Shown: positions 8,672-18,353, counted from the stretch's first letter. The stretch: DNA of 64,000 bases from GCA-020345945 sp964596985 (GCA_964596985.1 CAZQWG010000001.1:310001-374000), one strand, 5' to 3'. Notes: a model not told the origin generated them from the letters alone. A program made the numbers and translations.

Positions 8672-9886
8672 TTACTTGCCTTGCTTGGACTCTATTACTC
8701 TCAGCAGGGAAGCGCCTCCTAGAACAGCCAACCCGACTGGGAACAGGAAAGCAAGCCTGAACGTCGAGATATCTGCTATCCAACCGATTGCGAGAGGGGT
8801 GAAGCCGGCTCCCACTAGTATTCCGAGGGTCGAGTACAGACTCATCACCCCGGCACGCATGCTCGGAGGAGTCTTGTCGGCCACAAGGGTCTGGGATACC
8901 GGGACCAGCATCGAGGAGACGAGAACTTGAAGAAGCAGGGTGAGCAGGTTCCACGGAATCGGGAGGTTGACGAAGCCGATGGTCAGAGCCGCGGAGAACG
9001 CCAGGGCCGAGACAAGAACAGGTCTTCTGCCGACCTTGTCTGACAGAAACCCTCCTAGGGGAGAACCTACGAGCCCGGTTGTCTGAGACAGCCCTACGAT
9101 AACCGCCACGAGTGAGACGTCAAGATGGAATTCTTGTACGAAGAAGAGGGAGACCATCGAGAATACCCCGACTGAGATCGCTACCGCCGCTGTATAACAG
9201 GGGAAAAGCGAGAGAAGCGTTGGGTCTCTAAGCAGATCCCTGAACCGTCTCTCTCCAGACGACGATCTGGAGGGCTCATCCACATACCTCCAGAAGAGAA
9301 TAGAGGAGATCAGCCCTGGAACAGCGAAAAGCAGGTAAGGGGTTCTCCATCCAGAGAACTTGAGGATCTCCCCGACGACGATTGGAGAGATGATTCTCCC
9401 GAGGGCCCCGGAGGCTAAGTAGATACCGAGCACTCTTCCCCTTCTCTCTCTGGGAAACCAGCCCGAGAGAATGGAAAGAACGTTTGGATAGTAGAATCCT
9501 AGACCCGCGCCGAAAAGAATAAGGGATATCGTGAGTTCGAACGCGTTTCGTGTCAATCCGATTAGGAGGGTGAATGCTGAGAATAGGACTATGGAGATGA
9601 AGGCCAGTCGTTTCGTTCCGAAGCGGATTGAAAGCATCCCACCGGCGAATAGCATGACGGCGTAGGGAAGGTTGATATATGTGAACAGCGATCCGGCAGC
9701 GGCGTGAGATATTCGAAATTCCGCCTCTATGAGAGGCAGAACAGCCGGCAGAACAGAGCGAAAGGCCAGATTAAGGAACAGGCATAGACAGCAGACTAGC
9801 AGGACAGTCTTACTCTTACGTTCCCCTTTCCCCATCACCATCACATCAACTCGTTTGAGACAGGTCCTTTCCGGGTCAAGCAGCAT
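8672..9886 (-). CDS. MFS transporter
   Basis: A 404-residue, twelve-helix major facilitator. It has M-L-S-I-R-F-G-T-K-R-L in loop 2-3, P-R-E-R-R-G-R-V-L-G-I-Y in the loop before helix 5, and G-F-L-S-D-K-V-G-R-R-P-V in loop 8-9. The last is the canonical antiporter-type motif. Substrate unknown. Possible starts within the first 20 codons (ATG 9886 or a later ATG giving MVMGKGE) are not distinguishable. Confidence 0.9.
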   Translation of the reverse strand: MLLDPERTCLKRVDVMVMGKGERKSKTVLLVCCLCLFLNLAFRSVLPAVLPLIEAEFRISHAAAGSLFTYINLPYAVMLFAGGMLSIRFGTKRLAFISIVLFSAFTLLIGLTRNAFELTISLILFGAGLGFYYPNVLSILSGWFPRERRGRVLGIYLASGALGRIISPIVVGEILKFSGWRTPYLLFAVPGLISSILFWRYVDEPSRSSSGERRFRDLLRDPTLLSLFPCYTAAVAISVGVFSMVSLFFVQEFHLDVSLVAVIVGLSQTTGLVGSPLGGFLSDKVGRRPVLVSALAFSAALTIGFVNLPIPWNLLTLLLQVLVSSMLVPVSQTLVADKTPPSMRAGVMSLYSTLGILVGAGFTPLAIGWIADISTFRLAFLFPVGLAVLGGASLLRVIESKQGK

Positions 9887-10075
9887 ATGAAAAAGCTTGG
9901 CTAGACCGTGGTCTCTCTCGGTTCCTCGGCGGTTTTATACGTATCGGGAACCGGCACCCCCGGTCTTCGTTCAGCCATCGCCCATATCTAGCCATGCCCT
10001 CACCTGATCGGGTCTGGCCTAGTCTCAGGTTGCTTCATAACCTCTCCTACTTTGGCTATACCGGTATCCCCAGCT

Positions 10076-10684
10076 CTAGCGTGGACTTCGTTTCCGGGAG
10101 GGGGTTCTAGACTCTACGAGTCTGGCATATTTCTCGGCGAATCTTTGTATCTGATTCCAGTCTCTCAGGTCGTTCCGCCTGTCTTCCTGTATCTTGATGC
10201 CTGTTTCCTCGGATATTCCTCTGGCAGCCATCCGCAGTATCTGTTTATCGAGGAAACCTAGTCTGGAGGACGGTGAGAAGTCTAGGACGGCGCCGAAGAC
10301 GGCGGATAGATGTGGTTCGATCCCAAGTTCGGCCATGACCTCTTCGATGTACTCCTTCTTCACCTCTCGTTGCTTTTGGGGAACCGAGGCGTAACCGGAG
10401 CTGACGAAGACGCCGACAACCGTCCCGGATTTCCTGAGTTCCTCCTTGTGTTTCGCGAGGAATCCCACTGGTTCTTTCATCCATCGCCCTGTCTTGATAC
10501 CCGAACCGACAAGGACTCCACCGAATTGCCCCAGCGTAGGCAGGTCTCTTTCCTTGGTGTTCTTCAAGTCGACCAGTTGGGTTGCCAACCCCCTGCTCTC
10601 AAGCAGCTCTGCTATCCTTTGAGAGATTTCCTCGGTGCTTCCGTAGCGGGTCCCATAAGCGATCAAGACTTTCTCATTTGGCAT
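10076..10684 (-). CDS. Flavodoxin-domain protein, HemG-like
   Basis: A 202-residue flavodoxin fold with the FMN phosphate loop Y-G-T-R-Y-G-S-T-E-E-I near residues 10-20, then G-V-L-V-G-S-G-I-K-T-G-R-W and G-V-F-V-S-S-G-Y. The arrangement follows menaquinone-dependent protoporphyrinogen dehydrogenase HemG and related flavodoxins. No haem-biosynthesis gene is adjacent, so the substrate is open. A long basic tail (R-T-P-S-R-K-R-S-P-R) is unusual. Confidence 0.8.
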   Translation of the reverse strand: MPNEKVLIAYGTRYGSTEEISQRIAELLESRGLATQLVDLKNTKERDLPTLGQFGGVLVGSGIKTGRWMKEPVGFLAKHKEELRKSGTVVGVFVSSGYASVPQKQREVKKEYIEEVMAELGIEPHLSAVFGAVLDFSPSSRLGFLDKQILRMAARGISEETGIKIQEDRRNDLRDWNQIQRFAEKYARLVESRTPSRKRSPR

Positions 10685-10950
10685 GGGCTTTCACCGACCC
10701 TATTTCTGTTTGATTCAGTGTCAATACACACACTCCCAAGCGGTATTGAATCAGGCAGCTGAGAAAAGAGTTGTTGATAACCTCTTACTAAGGTATAGGA
10801 GAGGCAGCCCAAAAAACATAGGAATACAGGAGCCAAAATGATTCGACGGTCAGGGTTGGCTATTTCAAGGTTCTATTGAAACCAGGCTCGACCGTGTTAT
10901 GAAAGGGGTGAACCGCCGAGTCCCAGAAGGGCATTATGGGGTGAAAGGGC

Positions 10951-11595
10951 ATGGATGGTGAGTTGATCTTTCGAATCCTATTCCTTGCTCTCTTTCTTGC
11001 AGGGAGCGCTGTTAGGGCTTACTACACCCGGAAACTGAGACTTACAATCCCGGACACGGAACGTTCGGTATGGGAGCGATTGAGGGATGCGGCGGCGGTT
11101 GAGGGGGGATTCGCCGCCGTTCTATTGACAGCTCAAGGAATCTTTCTGTCTGTCACAATGGTCCTTTACGTATTCTTTTACTCCTGGGTCTCCGGGTTCC
11201 GGCTTTCCTTACCTGACTGGTTGCGGTGGCTTGGTTTCTGCCTGGGGGCGGCATCCCTGCCGTTTCTTGTCTGGGTTCACCATACCCTCGGGAAACACTG
11301 GAGCGTTTCCCTGGAGCTCCGGGAGGGGCATAGGCTTGTAACCGGGGGCCCCTATCGTTGGGTTCGGCACCCCATGTACACTGTTCATATAGTCTATTTC
11401 CTTGCCTGGGTGCTGGTCTCCGATAACCTACTCCTCCTGGTCAACTACCTCTTGACGATCACATTAATCGTCATGCGGATCCCGAGAGAGGAGAGGATGC
11501 TGCTAGAAGAGTTTGGTGACGAGTATCGCGCGTACATGAGGCGAACCAGCCGATTACTGCCCTGTCTCCATCGTTCAGTCGAAAAGGATCATTAG
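10951..11595 (+). CDS. Isoprenylcysteine carboxyl methyltransferase-like membrane protein
   Basis: 214 residues, about five membrane helices. The C-terminal SAM-binding part has the ICMT/PEMT pattern G-K-H-W-S-V-S-L-E-L-R-E-G-H-x-L-V-T-x-G-P-Y-R-W-V-R-H-P-M-Y-T at about residues 108-138, followed by R-I-P-R-E-E-R-M-L. The family methylates prenylated proteins, phospholipids or small thiols in the membrane. The archaeal substrate is not known. Confidence 0.85.
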   Translation: MDGELIFRILFLALFLAGSAVRAYYTRKLRLTIPDTERSVWERLRDAAAVEGGFAAVLLTAQGIFLSVTMVLYVFFYSWVSGFRLSLPDWLRWLGFCLGAASLPFLVWVHHTLGKHWSVSLELREGHRLVTGGPYRWVRHPMYTVHIVYFLAWVLVSDNLLLLVNYLLTITLIVMRIPREERMLLEEFGDEYRAYMRRTSRLLPCLHRSVEKDH

Positions 11596-11808
11596 CACGC
11601 GCAGAATCTCCTTGGACGAGTGCTGGCATTCCCTTATGCGAACGGTACGTTGACCGGGCTGTGAGACGAGGACGGGCCCAGTTGATAAGAGCTTTCTCGC
11701 TCCGAGTCTAATTGCGTGAGATCAAAGAGGTTTTACGCTACTGACGACCCTTCGGCTTCCGCTACTAGCCTTCGCGTACGGTAGAATGCACGGTGATTTC
11801 TCGTCCCT

Positions 11809-12516
11809 CTACTCGATGAGGTTTAGGAGGCCTTCTACGATGTAGTTTATGAAGTCGTCGGTAGTGCTCTTACTGAAGAGGGTTACCACGGCGTTCCTCG
11901 TTATTCCGACGACTACCCCGCGGTTCTGGGCTTCGAAGACGACGTACCAGATCTTTCCGTGTTCAAGGTATTGATGGTAGAGTTCGGTGTCGGCGAGGCT
12001 ATTTCCCGATAGGCAGAGCTTTTCTACGCTAGGGATATCGATGTCGTCGAACCATATCAGGTTGGTTGCCCGGGGGTTTGACTCGTGGAGGTCCCTGAGG
12101 ATCTCGTGGGGTATCCTTACTTCTACGATCTCTCCGACATTGCCAAATAGTACCTCGCTGAGCTGGTTTGCCACGTGGTTTGACAGTAGCTTCCTTACTC
12201 CCCTGGCTACGGAGGGTGCCATGACGATTAGGAAGCTTCGATCTTCAGACCGTATTATCCAGAAGGGGGTCTCCTCCGTCGTAGGGGATTCGACGAGTCC
12301 ACGCCTGTAGTAGTGTCCACGTAAGAAGTCCTTACTGAAGACACCTGTTATCAGGCCTTCCTTCTCTTCGATGTCGAGGACTTCTGTTACTAGGTTTCCT
12401 GTCTCTCCTTCCTCAGTGCGGTAGGGTTCTTCTTCACGGAAATCCGTGAGCCTCTCGACTGCCAATGGCAGGTCGATGTCAGCTCTTATCTCGAAGACCT
12501 TGGCGGGTAGCACCAA
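11809..12516 (-). CDS. Conserved-looking protein of unknown function
   Basis: A 235-residue soluble protein without signal peptide or membrane helices. Alternating strands in the first 110 residues (KVFEIRADIDL... and EEKEGLITGVFSK...) and a mixed alpha/beta second half suggest two small domains. No motif I recognise. It is transcribed in the same direction as the TolB-like gene upstream but about 60 bases separate them, so an operon is possible. Confidence 0.65.
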   Translation of the reverse strand: MVLPAKVFEIRADIDLPLAVERLTDFREEEPYRTEEGETGNLVTEVLDIEEKEGLITGVFSKDFLRGHYYRRGLVESPTTEETPFWIIRSEDRSFLIVMAPSVARGVRKLLSNHVANQLSEVLFGNVGEIVEVRIPHEILRDLHESNPRATNLIWFDDIDIPSVEKLCLSGNSLADTELYHQYLEHGKIWYVVFEAQNRGVVVGITRNAVVTLFSKSTTDDFINYIVEGLLNLIE

Positions 12517-12577
12517 CTTCCATCGTTGTAATGGTTTACATAGCTAATCTTAAAGGTTCCAGTGATTCGACCGGTGC

Positions 12578-13552
12578 TTAACTGGTTTCATTTAAGGTTT
12601 CTCCATCCCACCATTCTCCTATGAAGTATATCGTAGAATCATCTATGGAAAAGACTGGAGAATGGCACAAGAAGTTTGATGGGAAGTAACTAGGTGTTGC
12701 GTCCCGATTGTCTGTGCCATTAGAATTCATCATGTAGATGTCGTATTTTCCTTCACTGCCGATTGCGGCTACAAGGTATACTATCCTATCTCCTGAATGG
12801 GACCAGGATGCTAGCCCTTGGGTGTACCCATCGTCAGTGAGACGTATTTCTCCGGTACCATCCGAGTTGACTACGTATATGTCATAGTTCCCGTGAGGTG
12901 TATTGTCACCCCATAAGCGTTCAAAGACTACTTTATCCCCGTCAGGACTCAATCTAGGATCGTAGTCTCCGAAGGGCAGATTGGCGTTTCCCCATCGTCC
13001 TGCGTTTGGCGGATTGGTTATCTGGATCGGTTCTGTTCCATCATCTTTCATACACCATATCTTGCTTTTTGCAGTGAAGACAATCCTGTCTCCTATCCAG
13101 TGGATATCGGCATCGTGCGAGCCGGAATCGTAAAGTTTCTTTACGTTGCCGCCGTCGGCATCCATCGCGTATATGTCTAGGTCCTTATCACGCCAGGAGA
13201 GGAACGCTATCTGTGAATCATCAGACGACCAAGAAGGGTAGAGATCCCTGAACTTATTGTTGGTGAGCCTTGCCAAATCACCACCGTCAATGCCTATCGT
13301 AAAGATCTCTTCGTATTCATCGGCGTCCCCTCCGATTCTCTGGGAGAAGGCAAACCTGCTCCCAACCTTATTGAGACATAGATGATCAATCCTCTCAGAG
13401 GAACCGTATATTAACTCAACTCTCTCTGTGGCAAGATTCAACGCGTAGATCCCCCACCTTTCTTCATGCGGAACGGTCTTTCCGAAGAATAACGGACCTA
13501 AGAACCCTGCCAGTAGGATGATGCAGATCGCAACTGTCAACAGAGCGAACAT
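12578..13552 (-). CDS. Membrane-anchored TolB-like beta-propeller (PD40 repeats)
   Basis: 324 residues. An uncleaved signal anchor at residues 1-24 is followed by six or so WD40-like/PD40 repeats: D-x-Y-P-S-W-S-S-D-D-S-Q-I-A-F, D-Y-D-P-R-L-S-P-D-G-D-K-V-V-F, G-L-A-S-W-S-H-S-G-D-R-I-V-Y, with D-I-Y-A-M-D and D-I-Y-V-V-N between them. The propeller should face outside the cell. Such domains bind proteins or glycans. The glycosidase-like gene just upstream may be a partner (inference). Confidence 0.88.
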   Translation of the reverse strand: MFALLTVAICIILLAGFLGPLFFGKTVPHEERWGIYALNLATERVELIYGSSERIDHLCLNKVGSRFAFSQRIGGDADEYEEIFTIGIDGGDLARLTNNKFRDLYPSWSSDDSQIAFLSWRDKDLDIYAMDADGGNVKKLYDSGSHDADIHWIGDRIVFTAKSKIWCMKDDGTEPIQITNPPNAGRWGNANLPFGDYDPRLSPDGDKVVFERLWGDNTPHGNYDIYVVNSDGTGEIRLTDDGYTQGLASWSHSGDRIVYLVAAIGSEGKYDIYMMNSNGTDNRDATPSYFPSNFLCHSPVFSIDDSTIYFIGEWWDGETLNETS

Positions 13553-13695
13553 GGAAACGAATCTGCTTTTCCCAGTCGTGCCAACATCCCCTTATACGAT
13601 CCCTGTTAAACCGCCACCTTCTATCTTCCACTGCTTTAGGTATAGATGATCACTGTTAGACTGCAGAGGTCTCAATCGCGTACGCTTCTATATTC

Positions 13696-14787
13696 TCAGC
13701 GAAGTCTGTCCTTTAGAACGTCCCGGAAGAGTACCCCGTTCTTGTCCTTCTTCCATCTGTCGTTTCCGTCGGGGTAGTTGTCTTGTGTGAGGAAGCCCCC
13801 GTCTTCTTTGCCTGCCACGTCTACGAGCTGGTAGAGCAACAAGAATTCTGGGCGGGGTTTCTTGCTGAGGAAGGTGTCGAGCGCTTCTCGGACCTTGGCT
13901 CCGGTTATGAAACCTGGTTTATCGTGGTACCAGCCTCCCTCGGTTTCCGGTATCGCCCACCTCGTTTTTCCTATGGTCTCCATGGCTTCTATGGTGTCTA
14001 TGGTTTGCTGGTTGTAGTGGTGATATGGGTCTATGCCGAGAATATCCAGCGAATCGACGAATTTGCCGCGTAATGTCGAGTCGGTTATGTCGTCTATGAA
14101 GGCGCTCCAGGTTTTCAGGTACTTAGGTTCTGAGGGGTTGTGCCCGCCTACAAGGTTGATGCAGATAGGCCTGTCCAGGACACCCTTGACGGTAGTCATC
14201 CACCGGTTGAGGCAGCTGGCGATCTTGTTGTTGTCGGCGCTGCCAACATGGTCGTCTGGCTCGTTGTCTACGTTCCAGACTGAGACCAGATCCCTGTACT
14301 CGGTGTTCTGCCATCGAGTGTCTCTGATGTGTTCTGCGACGGCTCGGACAAATTTGTCTGCTTTGGCTGGTCTTCTCCATTCGGCGCCGTTGTTCAGTCC
14401 GTATGGCGTGTCGTTGGTTCCTAGTATGAAACATGTATGTAAGCCGGCGGGTGCGTCTTGCTTGTGGAACGGTATCAGTATGTTCCGGAATACGTCGTCA
14501 AGTAGTTTGTTTGCGTGGTCGAGTCCTCCCGAATCGTGGCGTTCTTGCCACTCTCTCCACGTAACTCCCAGCCTCAACCAGACGGGTGAACGACGCTTAG
14601 CCGAGTTCGTGGTTTCCGCAAGCTTTTGGCATCGGGATCGATGGGTCATATCGTAGGATCGGAATTTCCACCAGTCGTTGTGGTAAACCGCTCCATACTC
14701 GACATCTGTGACTCGTCCAGAGAGAATCCAGAGTATCCATTCCCAAAAACGCCTCAGGATAGGCAGCAAATTGACTCCTGAGGTCAA
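13696..14787 (-). CDS. Glycoside hydrolase, clan GH-A-like TIM barrel
   Basis: 363 residues. The strand-4 motif W-N-V-D-N-E-P (N175-E176-P177) is the acid/base signature of GH5-type (beta/alpha)8 retaining glycosidases. W-A-I-P-E-T-E-G-G-W (E281 or E283) is the likely nucleophile strand. D-I-L-G-I-D-P-Y-H-H-Y around 248-258 is the strand-6 substrate tyrosine region. There is no obvious signal peptide, though residues 14-22 are hydrophobic. The TTG start lies about 25 bases from a TATA-like sequence and is probably leaderless. Substrate unknown. Confidence 0.75.
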   Translation of the reverse strand: MTSGVNLLPILRRFWEWILWILSGRVTDVEYGAVYHNDWWKFRSYDMTHRSRCQKLAETTNSAKRRSPVWLRLGVTWREWQERHDSGGLDHANKLLDDVFRNILIPFHKQDAPAGLHTCFILGTNDTPYGLNNGAEWRRPAKADKFVRAVAEHIRDTRWQNTEYRDLVSVWNVDNEPDDHVGSADNNKIASCLNRWMTTVKGVLDRPICINLVGGHNPSEPKYLKTWSAFIDDITDSTLRGKFVDSLDILGIDPYHHYNQQTIDTIEAMETIGKTRWAIPETEGGWYHDKPGFITGAKVREALDTFLSKKPRPEFLLLYQLVDVAGKEDGGFLTQDNYPDGNDRWKKDKNGVLFRDVLKDRLR

Positions 14788-14803
14788 GATCTATGAACAT
14801 TCA

Positions 14804-14835
14804 TCTATTGTAGTTTATGCGTGCACTACAATAGA
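14804..14835. promoter_or_regulatory. Perfect 11-base inverted repeat enclosing a TATA-like box
   Basis: The arms TCTATTGTAGT (14804-14814) and ACTACAATAGA (14825-14835) are exact complements around a 10-base centre that contains GCATAAAC on the minus strand. The repeat sits 17-48 bases upstream of the glycosidase start. A regulator bound here would block TBP directly. Confidence 0.55.
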
Positions 14836-14953
14836 ATCCCAAAGTTTAGCTGACTCAGGTGACGAGAGTCCACGAGGCTGCCTCCGATTAGATTCTAATA
14901 TTCCCGAGAGGAGTTCTCGTAAAGGAAGCGTACACCACTAGGAAGGTGAAGGA

Positions 14954-15202
14954 ATGGTCTCTGAGGATGAGGAGAAGATTCTGGAAGTGTTCGCTATGAC
15001 GGGGAAGGACATCATCCCCACATCGGAGCTTCGAGAGGACTCAGAGCTGGACGACGAACATTTCAAATCGAACCTTGACAGCTTGGCGAAGAAGGAGTTC
15101 ATCCAACCATTATCGGTTTCGGTAGGTCTTACCGTGAAAGGCCGAGTTTATCTTAGGAAGAAAGAACCGACGGCTTCATCTGATCCTAGAGGCATACATT
15201 GA
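14954..15202 (+). CDS. Small winged-helix-like protein
   Basis: 82 residues. The order helix (EDEEKILEVFA), helix (TSELREDSELDDEHFKSNL), helix (LAKKEFIQPL) and a wing (L-T-V-K-G-R-V-Y-L) is that of a winged helix. A GAAGGTGAAGGA ribosome site precedes the GTG/ATG region. It is probably a DNA-binding regulator and stands just upstream of an MFS gene in the same direction, about 110 bases away. Confidence 0.6.
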   Translation: MVSEDEEKILEVFAMTGKDIIPTSELREDSELDDEHFKSNLDSLAKKEFIQPLSVSVGLTVKGRVYLRKKEPTASSDPRGIH

Positions 15203-15309
15203 ATCCTCCCAAAGGGTGTCCGCCAACCATGTAATGTGGCATCGCATTTGTGAAATAGTTAAGACCTGAGTACACGGTTCATATTCTCTTTGCAGGACAT
15301 GGATACGAC

Positions 15310-16587
15310 ATGAAATCTCTACGGCGCATACTGAGCGGCAACCTACTGATCTTTACTTTGAGTGACACCGTACGACAGCTGTCCATGTTCATCACCTTCC
15401 CCTACTTCAGCCTCTACATCCAAGCTTTAGGTGGCAACATGGTCGACATCGGGCTGGTCAACAGTCTTCGCCCCCTCGCCGCGCTTTTCATCTATCCTAT
15501 CGCAGGATACATTGCGGACAAGTACAGCCGCGTCAAGGTAATAGCCGCATCAGGCTACATCACTGCCGCCCTCTACATCATCTTCGCACTTGCACCAGAC
15601 TGGAAGTCTCTTGCACTCGGCAACTTCCTCATGGGGTTGATTGTCTTCCAGTTCCCCGCGATGAACGCCTTGATGGCGGACTCGTTACCAGCCAAGCAAA
15701 GGGGAATTGGCTATTCCCTCTGGATAGCCATCCCAAGCGCTGTAGGCATTCTTTCACCGTACATAGGCGGCTATCTGATCACGATGCTAGGCGTAGACGA
15801 GGCGATGAAGTTTCTCTACTGGTTGACCGTCGTGACAACCGCAGGTATCGCCACGATGAACCTCAGGTTTCTCAAAGAGACTAAGGGACATGAGGGAGCT
15901 GAGGCGTCTGAAGGGGGATTCGTGAGAATCCTAGCCAATTCCTATCGAGACGTATTCGAGGTTCTGGGATCGTTACCTCGCAACGTGAAGGTCTTCGCCC
16001 TGATGCTGGCGATAAGCTTCTTTGTCAACAACCTCACAGCACCGTACTGGGTGGTCTACGGTGTTGAGATCATAGGATTGTCGGAGATTCGATGGGGAGT
16101 CGTGCTACTCGTAGCAGCAGTCGCTAACGTGATGCTTCTCATACCCGCCGGATTGGTCGTAGACAGGTTTGGTGCACGAAGGGTTCTTTCATTCGCCTTG
16201 ATTCTATCAGCCGCCCCCATCCTATTATTTCCCTTCAGCGAGGGCTTTATGGATACACTGCTGCTCTTTGTCGCCATGACTGTAACGAACGCCTTCCTCA
16301 TCTCCGGAGCCCCCGCCTACATGGCACACTCCGTCCCTGTCGAGAGAAGAGGACGGGTTATGGCTGCCTTAGGGCAAGGCATGCTCTTCATCAATACAAG
16401 AGGCGGAAGCGGCGGCCCGGGTATGGGAGCTATTCTTACGATTCCCTCCATCATAGGCTCGGTTCTCGGCGGATTCCTGTACAGCTACGATCCCAAGATA
16501 CCTTGGATTCTCTTGGCGCTCTCAATGCTGATAAACGCAGCACTATGCCTGTTTTTCCTTGCCCCATCGGACCAGAAACTAGCATAA
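15310..16587 (+). CDS. MFS transporter
   Basis: A 425-residue, twelve-helix protein. Key segments are G-L-V-N-S-L-R-P-L-A-A-L-F-I-Y-P-I-A-G-Y, then A-D-K-Y-S-R-V-K-V in loop 2-3, and V-D-R-F-G-A-R-R-V-L in loop 8-9. A G-G-P-G-M-G motif before helix 11 is shared with the frameshifted MFS gene at 27776-29034, marking the two as close paralogues. Substrate unknown. Confidence 0.9.
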   Translation: MKSLRRILSGNLLIFTLSDTVRQLSMFITFPYFSLYIQALGGNMVDIGLVNSLRPLAALFIYPIAGYIADKYSRVKVIAASGYITAALYIIFALAPDWKSLALGNFLMGLIVFQFPAMNALMADSLPAKQRGIGYSLWIAIPSAVGILSPYIGGYLITMLGVDEAMKFLYWLTVVTTAGIATMNLRFLKETKGHEGAEASEGGFVRILANSYRDVFEVLGSLPRNVKVFALMLAISFFVNNLTAPYWVVYGVEIIGLSEIRWGVVLLVAAVANVMLLIPAGLVVDRFGARRVLSFALILSAAPILLFPFSEGFMDTLLLFVAMTVTNAFLISGAPAYMAHSVPVERRGRVMAALGQGMLFINTRGGSGGPGMGAILTIPSIIGSVLGGFLYSYDPKIPWILLALSMLINAALCLFFLAPSDQKLA

Positions 16588-16936
16588 TGCCTGCTGGTAG
16601 AAAGGTTCTCCAACACGATTTATCAGATTGGTTGTTGAAGGCCGAGTTCCCCAGAATAGTATACACGTGTATACTCTATTCGATTCGCGTACACACCCAA
16701 GAACGAATGTTACGATCATAACCGAGGGGCGGCGTTGTTCGACATTCTTGGTTAGAGTCGCAGTCATGGAACTATAGACTTCAGGGCTGCAAACGCGATC
16801 CGTTGATCACCCCCGACACCGTCAACTCATAGATTCTTGACTCGACGCTCGAAGAGAGGCGTCCACGACCGGTCTGTGCGAGATCACAAAGTTCTATAGG
16901 CGAGATTGAGAACCGAACCATTATCTTCGTAGTAAG
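16588..16936. other. Intergenic with an 18-base palindrome
   Basis: No supported gene. Frames here have no family resemblance. The palindrome is listed separately. Confidence 0.4.
16658..16675. promoter_or_regulatory. Perfect palindrome AGTATACACGTGTATACT
   Basis: All 18 bases form a perfect palindrome with an E-box-like CACGTG centre. It is located about 70 bases after the MFS stop and 260 bases before the next gene. It may be a dyad operator or a terminator hairpin. No T-run follows it, which favours an operator. Confidence 0.4.
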
Positions 16937-17494
16937 GTGACTCAGTTGATCAATACGGATGACATGGAGACAGATGGTGTCCTGAATATTGCGAGAGACG
17001 TCTTTGTGGAGAGGAAGCTTAAGAATGTGGTAGTGGCTTCCACAAGAGGAGACACCGGGTTAGCCTCTGTCAAGCTCTTCGAGGATTTGGACGCGAATCT
17101 AGTTGTGGTCGCCCATAGCGTTGGCTTCAGAGAAGCCAACACTCAAGAGTTTGACCCCGAAGCGAAGGAGGAGATAGAGAATCGGAGGGGCTCCGTACTA
17201 TTCAGTACTATGCCCTTCCACACGATCAATGACGCCGTTCGAGGGAAAATGGGTAGTTCTATTGAGACCCTGATTGCGGATACGTTACGGATGATGGGGC
17301 AGGGAACCAAGGTCTGTGTAGAGATTGTGGCTATGGCCTGCGACGCCGGCCTCGTAGATAGCGGAAAAAACGTTCTTGCAATCGCAGGGACCAGTCGGGG
17401 AGCGGACACGGTTCTGATCATCAAGTCGGCGAATAGCAGACGATTCTTCGATTTGAAGATAATGGATGTCATCGCCAAACCCCAATCTATATGA
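16937..17494 (+). CDS. Pyruvate-kinase C-terminal-domain-like protein
   Basis: 185 residues. The core K-N-V-V-V-A-S-T-R-G-D-T-G-L-A-S-V-K at about 31-48 and the parallel alpha/beta order that follows match the stand-alone archaeal alpha/beta domain related to the pyruvate kinase C-terminus. There the S-T-R-G-x-T loop would bind phosphate. The catalytic barrel of pyruvate kinase is absent. Function not established. A GTG start is used, with AGTAAG just upstream. Confidence 0.7.
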   Translation: MTQLINTDDMETDGVLNIARDVFVERKLKNVVVASTRGDTGLASVKLFEDLDANLVVVAHSVGFREANTQEFDPEAKEEIENRRGSVLFSTMPFHTINDAVRGKMGSSIETLIADTLRMMGQGTKVCVEIVAMACDAGLVDSGKNVLAIAGTSRGADTVLIIKSANSRRFFDLKIMDVIAKPQSI

Positions 17495-17597
17495 CAGGAC
17501 GCCCCTAGGAAAGCGTCAGGTTCGGCTCATAAGAGATCTCCAATGACTTAACCGTCCCTTCTTATTTTGAATTGAAGAAGAATGGGAAGGATGCATC

Positions 17598-18353
17598 TTA
17601 TATCCTGACTATTTGTAGCTGATCTGCTACGTCTTCCAGTCTCAGACCCCGGTCTTCAGCAACTAGTCTTAGATGTTTGACGTCCATAGGGTCTAATCCC
17701 GCGTATCTGCATGCGTGGATGTCTACTGTCAGGGGATCAATCCCGACCACCACATCGTCTCCGGCATCTACTATGTTTAGGTCACATTTGACGATCTTTG
17801 CCAAGTCGGCTATCACGTTGTCTACTCCCAGGGGATGGTAGTGGGGGTACTTGCGTCTCTCGGCGAGTAAGCCGAAGAGGTTTTTGAGGGCGCATGTCAG
17901 CTTTGTGTTGGAGTGGGTTCCGATCTTTGGTACGTTCACGAGTATGTCGCAGTCGTGAACCGTCTTCGGGATCGGTAGGCGGCTGACTGCGTGAGGTGAG
18001 GGGACCTCAAGTTTCAGGATCTCGTCTTTCATTAGGTTGAGGGCTTCGACTCTGCCTTCAAAGTCTTCCAGTATACCCGGGATTCCTAGGCGTTCGAATT
18101 CCTTTTCAGGACTGTGGATTGTGCTGTCGGTTTCTCCGACGATAATGCGTTTGGAGAATGGGTCGAAGAACTTCAACACTGAGTGTACGAGTTGAGAGGA
18201 GGGATGGTACATTCCGCAGATGTTCGGTTTTACCAGTACGAGATCGCATTCCCGAGGTTTGAATCCTGCTTCGGCTAGTATCTTGGGGAAGATCTCGTAG
18301 GCTTTGTTCTTGCTGCATATCACGACTCTATTGTTGGCTGGCGTTCTCGGCAT
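17598..18353 (-). CDS. DUF362 family protein
   Basis: A 251-residue paralogue of the protein at 4391-5320: V-L-V-K-P-N-I-C-G near residue 40, D-I-L-V-N-V-P-K-I-G-T-H and L-T-C-A-L-K-N-L-F-G-L in the centre, then D-A-G-D-D-V-V-V-G. It lacks a ferredoxin domain and the C-terminal C-x-x-C of the longer paralogue. Function unknown. Confidence 0.85.
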   Translation of the reverse strand: MPRTPANNRVVICSKNKAYEIFPKILAEAGFKPRECDLVLVKPNICGMYHPSSQLVHSVLKFFDPFSKRIIVGETDSTIHSPEKEFERLGIPGILEDFEGRVEALNLMKDEILKLEVPSPHAVSRLPIPKTVHDCDILVNVPKIGTHSNTKLTCALKNLFGLLAERRKYPHYHPLGVDNVIADLAKIVKCDLNIVDAGDDVVVGIDPLTVDIHACRYAGLDPMDVKHLRLVAEDRGLRLEDVADQLQIVRI

